Below are positions 1 through 8,504 of a stretch of DNA of 10,787 bases, piece by piece (the first letter of the stretch is position 1; the number at the start of each line of letters is the position of its first letter). The translations under genes were made by a program, and so were the position numbers. The notes under the pieces were generated by a model. The model was given only the letters and a program-made list of their open reading frames with translations. It ran no database searches and was not told the origin of the DNA. This DNA is from Fragilaria radians. Taxonomy: Eukaryota; Bacillariophyta; Fragilariophyceae; Fragilariales; Fragilariaceae. The stretch is taken from positions 67,793 through 78,579 of the forward strand of contig CAAAJI010000303.1 in assembly GCA_900642245.1 (NCBI GenBank), in the 5' to 3' direction.

Positions 1-1085
1 TTAGTTTGCACTACCTTTGAAGTTGTATTTGGACTTACCTCCAAATTCATATTTTCAATGAATTCTTGAATTTCTGGGATATCAGGAAGATGCTCAAAAT
101 CCTCAGACATGTCATCATCTAGATGAATGACACTGTTCTCCTGGGGTTCAGGTTTGAACTTAGCCTTCTTCTGGGCTTCTGCACTGGACTTCGCCTTGAT
201 ACAGCACTTGGCCTCTTCATGGCCTGTGTTTCCACAAAAAGTGCATTTAGAAAAGGGTTTCTTTTTGATTTGACCCTTAAAAGTGTTATTTTTAGTAAAT
301 TTACTATATTTGTTATCGGTGCGCTTATGCACGGTTTTTGGCTTGTCGTGCGTGCTACGCGCCATTGTACCGATCACGATGAGTCGATCGAAGTAAGAAC
401 TGACCTCACTGTCAGTTTTTGTGTCATCCTCCCACTTATAGTCAGAAGTGGATATGATGACGTGTACGTAAGCCGGTAAGGCTTTGTATAACATTTCTCT
501 GATGTCATCGGATTCAAACTTTGCGCCGATTCCCGGCAGGTATTGGATATACCTGTTAAACTGCTGTAACCTGTTGAGTAGCGTCGCAGTTAAGTAGTTG
601 TTTGGAAGGCCCAAACAACGCTTCATAAAGCGTTTCTGCTCTTGGCATGCGCTAGTACTGCAGTACTTAAGCGCTAATGACATAAGCGCGTCATCAAAAG
701 ACTCTTCAGTCCACGAATGACCTTCAGGTAAAGCCAAAAGGACATTTTGCCAATTGGCAAGCGGAGTTCTGCTTAAAAGTATGGAAGCCGCACTCACTCG
801 TTCGTTCACATTTGTTAACAGTGCGTTTGACGTGTACTCTTCTAATATCGCGCGGAATTTGCAAAATCCTTCCACGGTGTGCCCCATCCAAGTTGTGTAG
901 AACTTTTTGTACAACTCCGATTTGGGTTGCTCGGGAATCCTCCTGAGTTTCACTTTCACTGGAGCTAAAACACCTTCTGTCGAGTTGGGTTCAGGAAACA
1001 GGGGAATTGGAGCCTTGTGTTTCGGGTTGTCCGTCACTCTCGCCTCAAAATCGCCCGATTTCCGTGGGACCAACTTTGACATCAT
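1..1085 (-). CDS. Retrotransposon Gag protein with CCHC zinc knuckle (3' end outside window)
   Basis: Gag is the structural protein that coats retrotransposon RNA in cytoplasmic particles. The frame opens at ATG-ATG (1085, MMSKLVPRK) and stays open for 361 codons with no stop, leaving the window in frame. A helical central part (roughly residues 65-240) has the look of a retrotransposon capsid, with an EQKRFMKR segment and a later LNRLQQFNRYIQYLPG segment. A basic stretch (about 250-280) precedes a perfect C-X2-C-X4-H-X4-C zinc knuckle at residues 281-294 (CTFCGNTGHEEAKC), the nucleic-acid-binding motif of Gag nucleocapsids. An acidic tail follows (LDDDMSEDFEHLPD). The absence of damage, against broken neighbours on both sides, suggests a young insertion. 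Whether gag is separate from or fused to pol cannot be seen. Confidence 0.85.
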   Translation of the reverse strand, partial: MMSKLVPRKSGDFEARVTDNPKHKAPIPLFPEPNSTEGVLAPVKVKLRRIPEQPKSELYKKFYTTWMGHTVEGFCKFRAILEEYTSNALLTNVNERVSAASILLSRTPLANWQNVLLALPEGHSWTEESFDDALMSLALKYCSTSACQEQKRFMKRCLGLPNNYLTATLLNRLQQFNRYIQYLPGIGAKFESDDIREMLYKALPAYVHVIISTSDYKWEDDTKTDSEVSSYFDRLIVIGTMARSTHDKPKTVHKRTDNKYSKFTKNNTFKGQIKKKPFSKCTFCGNTGHEEAKCCIKAKSSAEAQKKAKFKPEPQENSVIHLDDDMSEDFEHLPDIPEIQEFIENMNLEVSPNTTSKVVQT

Positions 1086-1376
1086 TGTAGTTTGCTTGTA
1101 GACCAAAAAAAAGTATCAATGAGACCGGAAGAAAGAGAGAAATTTGTTGCTTGTTTGCTTCTGAACTGATTTAGCGTTTGCAGATGAAAGGATTGCAATT
1201 GGGAGTACTTGTTCAAGTTGTCAACGTAGTTTTGGAAGGTCCGAAGAAGATTCCTCAAGTTTATATTAATATAATGACTTAACCTGGGAGTTAAAAGTAG
1301 AAATAAGATGTAGAGATTAAAAACGAGGAATTATAGAATTAATAGATTAGGTTTTTATCTCATACTTTTAGGTGAA

Positions 1377-1492
1377 GCTTTGAGGAGAAGGTTTTACTTT
1401 GAAGCTTTCAGGAGAAAGCTTATTTACTTAGGATAGACTTTCCTGAGTAGACTTTCAGGAGAAGCCTTCCTGTGCCAGACTTTCATGAGAAG
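1377..1492 (-). repeat. Five degenerate copies of a 14-bp motif in the putative LTR U3
   Basis: On the plus strand the unit is close to RCTTTCAGGAGAAG. Copies start at 1377, 1404, 1437, 1451 and 1479, with spacings of 27, 33, 14 and 28 bp, mostly near multiples of 14. The 1437 copy is the most divergent. Clustered short repeats in U3 are a common form of LTR enhancer; that role here is inference. Confidence 0.6.
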
Positions 1493-1536
1493 AGCTCTTA
1501 CTCAGTCTTGGCACGTTTGGTCTAGGGTGAAATTCT

Positions 1537-1542
1537 ACGTCA
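1537..1542 (-). promoter_or_regulatory. CRE-like TGACGT motif near the LTR start
   Basis: On the minus strand the sequence is TGACGT within GAGGTGACGTAG, 10 bases inside the proposed LTR end. TGACGT is the core bound by bZIP factors and is known as a CO2/cAMP-responsive element in some diatom promoters. A six-base match can occur by chance, so this is only a candidate site. Confidence 0.25.
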
Positions 1543-1552
1543 CCTCACGACA

Positions 1553-2481
1553 GGCAAGGTTGCAAGTTTTGCAACAATTTGATCTCGCTTCTTGAGATCT
1601 TTCAAGAGAAACGGCACCTTTGCAGCTGGGAGCACCCAACGGAATACATCACCCCAATCCTTCTTGGTAAGCAACTGTGCATCAATTTCATGCTTCGCGC
1701 CTGTGCTCTTTGCAATGTCTTCAATTGTGCCTCACTCTTCTTGTTTGAAACATTCTGCCTCACAATTTCATTCAGTTCAAGTTGCTTCTTTTGAGCTCGC
1801 AATGTGGCACCAACCTTTCATTATAGTCCATCTGCAATACCTTGGCATCAAGGCGACCGATACTTGATTGCTTTGAAGAGATTCAATACTGCTTTCTTCT
1901 TGATGACGGCTGCAAGGATGCTGCCGACTGGGATGCAGCACTACTAGTCTCGGACAAGAAGGATGGAGCTCTTTATGAATCAGCAGTATTGATTGTGATG
2001 GGCAATGTATTGGTGTCCTCCTCATCTGTAGCAGTAATGTCAATAATAGGAATCAGTCCAAGTTCTAGCCTCACGTCGTCCAATCTTTTGCGGATTAGGC
2101 CATCATAGGTACCTTGCATCCTCTGAGCCTTCACGTGAGAGTAGATTGTGATATAGGGCACAGAGTCTTCCAGGAAACACGCCGCAGGGGCCATGGAAGT
2201 TGGCATATTGTTCACAATAACCTGTGTTTTTTGTATGATGTTGATAATGCGATAAATTTAGTTAGTACAAAATAGCCATAGGGGGAAAATTGATATCACG
2301 GGCAAAATTAGTTTCTTCCGCAAGTTTTGCCATCCACAATGTCAATCTTTGCGCTAACCCCTGGAAATGAAATACTTACCAATCTGACCACATCTTTGAT
2401 TGTGTAGGTCTTTGTCTCTGTGCCTTGAGCTTCCAACATGGCCACAGAAGTGCCTTTCTGTTTCTTTCTAGCTCTCAACAT
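1553..2481 (-). pseudogene. Broken two-exon gene of unknown family, cut by the LTR retrotransposon
   Basis: Exon 1 (2481-2380) starts at ATG (MLRARKKQKG) and gives 34 codons. Exon 2 begins at 2221 in phase 0 and continues through SHVKAQRMQG and RKRLDDVRLELGL to a TAA at 1975-1973. The same frame then runs on through a Ser-rich stretch to a TGA at 1885-1883 and on to GRLDAKVLQMDYNERLVPH, ending at a TGA at 1774-1772. Coding character then shifts frame: a TGA at 1734-1732 is followed by about 60 open codons including KHEIDAQLLTKKDWGDVF and VPFLLKDLKKRDQIVAKLA, ending where the LTR starts. I do not recognise the family; the Trp/Lys-rich end looks like a conserved domain. Alternatively, the first 116 codons could be a short working gene. 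Confidence 0.6.
2222..2379 (-). other. Spliceosomal intron (158 nt, phase 0)
   Basis: On the minus strand the donor is TTG|GTAAGT at 2379 and the acceptor is ACACAG|GTT ending at 2222. A perfect TACTAAC branch site lies about 45 nt before the acceptor. The frame inside the intron has a stop, and removing it joins VVRL to VIVNNM without breaking a codon. All three signals agree, so the intron is well supported although the gene it belongs to appears broken. Confidence 0.8.
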
Positions 2482-3054
2482 GATTCAAATATGAGCAGTC
2501 GAATTACAAAGTTGAAATTCTAGCTAGCAAAAAAACTTAAATTTTTGAGCCGCGCCACATTTTGATGAAGATCTCCCCTATGCAAATGAGCTACTGTAAC
2601 CCCCTATCGTTTTGCGAGTTCTACAAGTCTCTACTGAGCGTTTTATTCGATCTTTGTGAATGAATACGGTCAAATCACTCGTTTCTCATTCTGTCCAGTT
2701 ACACCCGTAATATGACCAGTCCAGATAATGTACTAATGCGTGTACCCTGTTGATGTAAGTGGATGACTTTCGCTTTGTTAATCTTCCTTTACCTCTGCTA
2801 AATTGCAATTTTTTTCTCCTAGAAATTCGTTAGCAGTTTCTCCTTTCTCCAATTGTATTCAATATAATGCTCTATGTGAAACTAAAGATAATACTGATTT
2901 CTGCTTGGATTAATCTAATCATCACTAAATCCAGGAATTGTTACCTTGTAAAGGAATATGGATCAAATGCACTATTATAGATCTAATCATCACCAATCCC
3001 GGATTTGTTACCTTTTAATGGAATATAGATCATTTGCATTCTTATAGGGTAAAA
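2482..3054. other. Non-coding stretch upstream of the broken gene
   Basis: No coding frame, RNA gene or clear promoter element could be supported here. It is AT-rich and contains the 68-bp tandem duplication annotated separately. The part next to 2481 should hold the former promoter of the minus-strand gene. Confidence 0.5.
2913..3047. repeat. Imperfect tandem duplication, two copies of about 68 bp
   Basis: Copy 1 (2913-2980) and copy 2 (2981-3047) both start ATCTAATCATCAC and share the blocks TTGTTACCTT, GGAATAT and TTATAG in the same order. They differ by about ten substitutions and a 1-base indel. No terminal repeats or coding frame are linked to them. They lie directly before the gypsy relic and may be an old replication-slippage product. 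Confidence 0.75.
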
Positions 3055-4881
3055 ACACATTTTGTCTGAACTGAGAAGCGAATACTCCAAAAATATGAGC
3101 AACTCTTTGTTGAAACATTAGAAGAATTCAATATGGAGTCTATTAGCCAACAACTGATGGAACAGGGATCCAAAGCAATACATGATCGCCCATATACGAT
3201 CACTATATCAGTGTACGAAAGAAGATTTCTAGATTGGCCTCAGATGTCATTCAAGATGGTATGTCCAAACTCACCCAAGTGATGGAATATATAAAAGCCA
3301 AATTCAATGATTTGTTGATTACTAACAAAAAGCATCTTCAAGACTACCTACTTGTGTTAGAATTGGTTCTAGCAAGACTCTTAACTGCTGGTATGAGAAT
3401 CAAAGCATCAAAATCAACAGTCTTTGAAGAACAAATTGAGTACCTGGGCTATTAGATCACAATAAAGCTATCCAATCAGTATACAACAAGATTGAAGCCA
3501 TCCTTAAGATTAAGACTTCGACACCCAGAGCATCATTTTATTGGCATAGTCAACTACTACGGCACCATTTGAAACAAAATCAAGTTTGAATGGCTTCCAA
3601 CCCATCAACAGGTTTTTGAGAAAGTTATGAAACGGAGGTGCCAAGCCATTCTACACCTTACTGATGAATATTATCATCTATTGGGTTCAGTTATTCTGCA
3701 AGATTAACAGTCAGTATCCTTTTCTTTGCAAAAAATAATTCAGCACAAAGAAGATACACAACCAATGAACGTGAGTTGGTATCATCTATTGAAACCTTCA
3801 AAGAATATAAGAAAATCTTGTTGGGTTATCCAGTTATTGTCTTTACAGACCATAAAAAGCATTTCCTGCAATGGCTTAAAATCTTCAGACCGTGTTTTAC
3901 TCTGGTGTTTATTCCTTGAGGAATATAGAGTAGCATTTGATTGTGTCTTGGGAGAGAAGCATGTTGTAGCGGATGCACTATCCTGCTTAGTCATTATCAA
4001 TCTGAAGATTCAAGTAGAAGAAGCACTTACACTTCTCTCAGACTCTGAATACAGTAACATCAAATTTCCTATGCATACTGCCTTTAATTTCAAATAGCAG
4101 ACATGAGACAAAGGACTCTGAGAAAACGTTTTAATTCAACCCCACTACTCAACGCAACATTTTGAAGGGCGTGTTCTTCATTTTTACAAAGAAAATATAT
4201 ATACAGCCCTCAATCATAAAAACAAAAGGTACTCTCCTGGTATCATGAATACTTACTTCATCGAGTGTAGACTTGTACTGAAACAACCATCAAAAACACC
4301 CTGACATGGCCTGGTCTCAAAAAAGATGTTAAAGGTTTATGGTCCACATTGTCCAGTGTGTCAGCCAAACCAATAGCCAGTCACAATCCACAAGCGAGTG
4401 CAATCTTTGAGCTAGTACGCAAAGTTGTGAATGATATGTTCAAATCATTTGACTTGGAAAAGGAAAAATTGGATGAAAAAAATCCAATTGATTATATCCT
4501 GCAATCTACTGCATCAGCTAGTTGAAGCACCTATCACACAAACTTTACAGGCAACACCCTGTCAGCTAGTATTTGGTGGAGACATGATTCACAATACTGA
4601 ACTTAACGGAAATGGGAATCAAATTTTAAAAAGAAAAAAGGAGATAATTCAAATTTTAAGAAAGAAAACAGAATGTATAAAAGAAAACAAAAGTCAAAAT
4701 CCTTATGAGTACGACGTTGGAGACCAAGAATAATTAGAAACAACTGGGATTATTCGGAAAATATGAGCACCTCGTATAGGACCATATCTGGTAACAATGG
4801 TATACAAAATGGAGCAATACAATTCATAAAGGAGTTGTGACAGACAGGGTGAATATCCACCAGAACACCTCATTTAATTAA
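3055..4881 (+). pseudogene. Ty3/gypsy-type retrotransposon pol relic (RT, RNase H, integrase)
   Basis: Fragments in changing frames follow the order of a gypsy Pol. There is a linker before RT (LQKYEQLF at about 3088; KAIHDRPYTI at about 3172), then the RT C-terminal half from 3234 (QDGMSKL, AGMRIKASKSTVF, EQIEYLGY). Next come FIGIVNYY at about 3537 and FEWLP, then RNase H (YTTNEREL at about 3758, VIVFTDHKK, and VVADALS at about 3963). The integrase zinc finger (YHEYLLH at about 4236; CPVC at 4350) is followed by the part around the third catalytic residue (NPQASAIFE) and the C-terminal tail (PCQLVFGGDM; VTDRVNIHQ to a TAA at 4881). The YxDD active site has become KFND. Numerous stops and frameshifts plus two large deletions make it inactive. 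No LTRs were found. Confidence 0.85.
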
Positions 4882-6446
4882 AACAATAATTAAAAGCAAT
4901 GTCCAGTCTAATATTAATTAATAGACGAAGTGTTGTATTTGTGTACCGGTAGAGGAGACTTCCATTCTTGTTGGTACAAGTGAATAACAATAGACTTAAG
5001 TTATTTTTTTATTCACACATCTAGTCTTGGCAGTTACAAGACAACCGTCCTTTTCATCCCTTCCACAAATTTGGATGACAGCTAACCATCAGACTAATTA
5101 AGTGATGACTAATTGTCGCTTGTAAATGGAGTGTATATGTGATACCTCCCAAGACCGATCTATCTAGATGGAAATAATAATGATAAAAAAAAGATCAGAT
5201 TACAAAGCCAATAACCTTGAATTTGGATGAGTCCATGTTCCTGAACGAAATTTCATTATAAGAGTTTGCATCCACCATAATCTATTATTGCTTTTCAAGA
5301 CAACTTTGAAAGCTTGCATACATTTTTTACAAGGTACTGTCCGCTATTGACAAAAAATTCTATATGAGGCAAGCTAGGTATGATTTCCAAAATAAGAAAT
5401 GGAATTCATCCGTAATCTTACAAACAAAGACGATATGCTGTGCTGATATTTGGCCAAATTAGCAGTTCCTTACGTGCCATGAGCTGAAATATCATATTTG
5501 AGCAACCCAAGAGACTAGACTTCTAAATATGAGAAAAAATGCGCTGGGATATGAAAGATTGCAGGAGTAGTTTGTACTAGATGGGTTGGACAGAGGTCAA
5601 AACAGATTATTGAAAAGTAGGTTCAATCATTGCTTTCATGTAGATTTATGATCCAATGAAACATTGATCTATTGAAAAATAACCCCCTTTCCTGAATAGA
5701 ATTCTTTGGGGTTAGTATATTTGTAATCCAATTTTGATCCTTTCATATTTTGAGACGCAAATTTTTGATTCATATCCATAAACCTTGATAAATCGAGAAA
5801 AAAATTAAAGTGGGAAGGGATGTACATCATATTCTATAGGACAGTTGGTTGGAAGGATCCCAGCCCACTGTCAAATGAACATGATTATTGCTTCCCATTG
5901 TTTTGTATTTCTATTCCATCGTTGATGCAGAATACTTGTTCATGTATATTGGGTATTGAGCAACAAAGGCTAATCGTGAACGTGTCTATTTCCTTTTGGA
6001 GATTTGATGACCAGGAAAGGGTCACAGCAACCTTTTCATAATGCATTGCAATTATTTAAAAAGGCCCACAGTGATAAGGGCTATACTCAAATAAATGATC
6101 TTAAAACAATTAAATATTGTTTTCGTAGATAAAAAAGTTAGGAAAGATTTTGCAACTTGCGGTTATTTGTTGTATCTTTCTAAATGACGTACTTCATCCT
6201 ACTTCTAGACATTCAGGTCAATACAGGTACATAGTCAAAGAACGTCCTATAAAGGCGGATGAAAACCACGTTTCATAAATATTAAAATGACTTGAAGAAC
6301 AATGAAGTTACACTTTGAGTCATTGTGACCCCATGGTCGTGAGAAAAGCAGGAAACGCCTTCGAACACATTTCACAGTTTTAAAAGCCATAAATCACTTC
6401 AGTCGCACGTTAAAACTTTGCATTTACTCTCGGTAAATCGGAATTG
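4882..6446. other. Long stretch without a supported gene
   Basis: I see no coding frame with motifs, no tRNA and no recognisable transposon. Short open frames here (for example 5820-6041) lack domains or a signal peptide and look like chance. The first part may include a decayed 3' LTR of the gypsy relic: TGTTGTATTTGTG at about 4930 would be a plausible LTR start, but no matching copy exists in the window. The last few hundred bases should contain the promoter and 5' UTR of the next gene; no convincing TATA or initiator could be fixed. Confidence 0.5.
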
Positions 6447-7079
6447 ATGCTACGAAACATGAGAGGTATAGTTGCCTTCTTGGCTTTTTCTTATGCTTAC
6501 AGCAATGAATCTGCAAGTCATACCTTTACAGAAGAGTTAGAACAATTGGAGGCTCAGCAAGGAAACAAAATAGATCGTGATCTGAAATCTCTAGATTGCG
6601 CTTATGGTGCTGGAATTGATAATCATTTCGTCGTGCAGGTTGATATTACATCCCGAGGTGGCTCAAGTGTTGGCACATGTTCACCAGAGCTACAAAAATC
6701 GATTGGTGCGTTGCTCAATGTCCTATTGGACGATTTTGGGTTTGGGAAATCTGGTAAGGGTGATAATGCAATATTCACAGCTGAGGTTTGTGAAGTCCCA
6801 TCCTCCAGTAGGCGTCGATTAGCTCGGCGTTTCTCATGGTCTGGGGGCGGACTTTGCATATCATGTGGAGCCGACAATGGAGATGGTCGGATGCTCCAAA
6901 CATCTGAAGATAAAACCTGGTTCCCAAAGTCCTATGCACCTGAACTGAAGAAAAGATTGGAAAAGGGAATCGCTAAATCCTTGCCCGCTAATACAAAAGA
7001 TTGTCTGGGAGCATCACCGAGTGTGACCGTGAACATCCAGCAAGTGACATCACAACCTCAAATAAATTGCGGAAGCTAA
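6447..7079 (+). CDS. Secreted cysteine-containing protein of unknown function (210 aa)
   Basis: Start chosen at ATG 6447 (MLRNMRG). The N-terminus is a good signal peptide: basic start, hydrophobic core IVAFLAFSYA (8-17), likely cleavage after A17 or A23, so entry to the secretory pathway is expected. A short acidic, Gln-rich segment follows (29-40). The mature part has seven cysteines (51, 78, 115, 137, 140, 186, 208), including an LCISC pair. Residues 122-128 (RRRLARR) form a strong basic cluster just before FSWSGGG and LCISCGADNGDGRML, suggesting possible kexin/furin-type processing into two cysteine-bearing chains. There is no transmembrane segment after the signal and no intron. Tyr at +1 could in principle allow diatom plastid import, but the following acidic stretch argues against a transit peptide. 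I associate this Arg-rich/GGG/CxxC layout with poorly known diatom secreted proteins; no function can be assigned. Confidence 0.75.
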   Translation: MLRNMRGIVAFLAFSYAYSNESASHTFTEELEQLEAQQGNKIDRDLKSLDCAYGAGIDNHFVVQVDITSRGGSSVGTCSPELQKSIGALLNVLLDDFGFGKSGKGDNAIFTAEVCEVPSSSRRRLARRFSWSGGGLCISCGADNGDGRMLQTSEDKTWFPKSYAPELKKRLEKGIAKSLPANTKDCLGASPSVTVNIQQVTSQPQINCGS

Positions 7080-8017
7080 GAACCTGGAAGTTTTATACTA
7101 ACAACCCTCTCCTGTATTATTGAATGCTTTTTGAATAGTTCACGCAAGGTTTTCATAAACGTAGAAGTGATTAAGATTGTAAGGAACCTCTGTATCTATA
7201 AACTTAGAAGTCGATTCAAAATTCTGAGCATGTATCATTTTCTTGTGTATACCAATTTTGCATTAAGAAGTGATGCGAATTCAACCTGATGTTTTGATGA
7301 CTGCTTTTCCTTCCAAGTCACATTTGGACAGTTGTCTAAAGTTGGTACTCAATGATTACACTGAGCCGTTAAGGGTAATGATAACAGTTCAACACCCACT
7401 GATGATGATGATGACAAAGAAAGAGTAGCAAAAAAACAAAAAACAAGGGCAGTATAATGTGTTTATCAGGAGGAATAGTATGATAAAACTATTTTATTAA
7501 TCTCTACATTTGAAGCCTTTTCTGAATTATCTAGAGCAGATTTGTCAACTCTCAATGTTTTGCATACCGTCAAATCTCTGCTGAAGCTTGTCTTTCCTCT
7601 CTCATTGCCAACTATCTTGTCCTTAAAGTATCCAAGCCAAAAATAAAACAACATGAACGGCTGAAGATGTCAAGGATCATGTCAAGTTTGATGATGAGGG
7701 TCTGCTGAAGCCACTCCATGGAGGTAAACTCCTAAACGCCAGATAACTGATCCCAACCCCTAAAGATCATATGTTACGTATTCCATTTTGCGCCCAAGTG
7801 AAATAAGCACTTGACCTTGGCAAAAGTTGTGCAATAGAAAAGAGTTCATAAACTCTTGTTGATAAGGTTGATGAAAAGAATTGAAAAAACACACAATAAA
7901 GACAAGTCAATTGAAAGACTTAAAACGTAACAAGATTGTGATTTAAATTAAAATTGATAAATTAAATTGCTATGACGACACAACTTGAAATATTCATTTC
8001 AACAGGCAGAATTCATC

Positions 8018-8050
8018 GTGTACAGCCAAACTTCACCTTTGGCTGTACAC
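8018..8050. repeat. Perfect 13-bp inverted repeat (hairpin, 7-nt loop)
   Basis: GTGTACAGCCAAA (8018-8030) is repeated exactly in reverse complement (8038-8050) around the loop CTTCACC. A GC-containing 13-bp perfect stem in AT-rich DNA is unlikely by chance. It is too short for a typical pre-miRNA and has no T-run that would suggest a polymerase III terminator. Its role is unknown. Confidence 0.8.
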
Positions 8051-8159
8051 ATCTATCGCCCACAACATATTACCCGGATATTCCTTAACTAACTTGTTTT
8101 GAATGTTTCATCCGGTTAAAATGAAATGTTCCTCAACGAATAACATTTAGGCCTCTTTC

Positions 8160-8179
8160 ATTTGATGTAACCATCAAAT
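8160..8179. repeat. Short 8-bp hairpin
   Basis: ATTTGATG (8160-8167) and CATCAAAT (8172-8179) form a perfect stem around TAAC. It is AT-rich and short, so chance is possible. Confidence 0.35.
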
Positions 8180-8422
8180 ATGCAATGTACTATCCAACAT
8201 GTGTCTACCATCTGCAAATCTATATTGTTCATTATATCTTCAATGACCAAAAGAAATTGTTTGTAGCGCCACAAATATAAGCTGTAGAACCATTCCAAAT
8301 TTTGCATAGCTCACAATGTTCTCTTCTCTTGATTCAGTAGTTTTTGAAGTATATCCAGTGTGTCAAACTCCTTGTCACACTTTGTAACAGTGTTGGCAGT
8401 CAATTACCCGTCACTCTAGGGT

Positions 8423-8430
8423 ACCGCCGT
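8423..8430. repeat. Left target-site duplication of the hAT insertion
   Basis: ACCGCCGT directly abuts the left terminal repeat and is identical to 10093-10100. An 8-bp duplication is the hallmark of hAT transposition. Confidence 0.93.
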
Positions 8431-8455
8431 CAGGCCTATTTATTTGAGGGGAAAT
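8431..8455 (+). repeat. Left terminal inverted repeat of the hAT element
   Basis: It matches the reverse complement of 10069-10092 with one substitution (position 13) and one extra G. It is followed by further TTTGAGG-type motifs on either strand at 8443-8451, 8456-8462 and 8481-8489. Confidence 0.92.
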
Positions 8456-8504
8456 CCCCTCATCCAGTCTTTCCAAAATTCCCTCAAATACCAACTGTTT
8501 TTAA

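Larger units (their letters stand above)
1..1552 (-). mobile_element. 5' part of an LTR retrotransposon (LTR, leader, gag)
   Basis: The element reads right to left. It has a putative LTR beginning with TG at 1552, an untranslated leader, and an intact gag frame from 1085 to the left edge; pol and the 3' LTR must lie outside the window. The right boundary is inferred from two things: the coding-like frame of the neighbouring broken gene runs without interruption up to 1553, and the next bases on the minus strand are TGTCGTGAGG, a normal LTR start. The candidate 5-bp target site is GGCAA at 1553-1557 on the plus strand; the second copy is not visible. The superfamily (Ty1/copia or Ty3/gypsy) cannot be decided without pol. 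Confidence 0.75.
1086..1552 (-). promoter_or_regulatory. Putative 5' LTR and untranslated leader of the retrotransposon
   Basis: This non-coding block lies between the broken gene and gag. The LTR start is placed at TG (1552). The inner LTR end is unclear: one candidate is GTTGACA ending at 1219, whose GACA would pair with the TGTC at the start, but no convincing tRNA primer-binding site follows it. A TATATTAATATAA stretch on the minus strand (about 1261-1274) could act as a TATA region. A CT-rich leader (about 1090-1160) lies just before the gag start. Confidence 0.5.
7080..8422. other. Intergenic stretch, no supported gene
   Basis: It should contain the 3' UTR of the secreted-protein gene, an AT-rich segment near 7930-7970, a short GAT repeat at about 7402-7415 and two hairpins annotated separately. 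A 62-codon minus-strand frame (7466-7654) and a 27-codon plus-strand stretch (about 7658-7738, containing KFDDEGLLKPLHGG) look mildly coding-like but carry no motif I recognise, so neither is called. The right end, up to 8430, joined to 10101 onward, is the original upstream region of the TatD gene. Confidence 0.5.

Noticed and set aside
123..1101. Plus-strand open frames of 118 and 64 codons
   Set aside because: They lie opposite the long, motif-bearing Gag frame on the minus strand and have no domain of their own.
1102..1128. GTATCAATGAGACC as a possible initiator-Met primer-binding site
   Set aside because: It resembles the usual TGGTATCAGAGC only loosely and lies on the strand opposite to the retrotransposon.
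1602..1802. Minus-strand frame with a coiled-coil look (RAQKKQLELNEIVRQ)
   Set aside because: It starts at TTG and overlaps the better-supported frame carrying GTIEDIAK and KKDWGDVF; probably an out-of-frame reading of the same decayed exon.
1579..2108. Plus-strand open frames of 71, 91 and 88 codons
   Set aside because: They are antisense to the spliced broken gene, whose intron signals fix the true strand.
4980..5016. 8-bp inverted repeat GTGAATAA/TTATTCAC with a 21-nt loop
   Set aside because: AT-rich, with a long loop and a competing inner pairing; expected by chance in this composition.
5221..5260. Possible hammerhead ribozyme core (GGATGAGTCC ... CGAAAT)
   Set aside because: The strict CTGATGA core is not present and the segment between does not form the required stem II.
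5820..6041. 73-codon plus-strand frame
   Set aside because: No domain, no signal peptide and no neighbouring gene; such a length is expected by chance.
7466..7654. Minus-strand 62-codon frame
   Set aside because: No recognised motif, and the plus strand is similarly open over the same stretch, so neither strand is supported.
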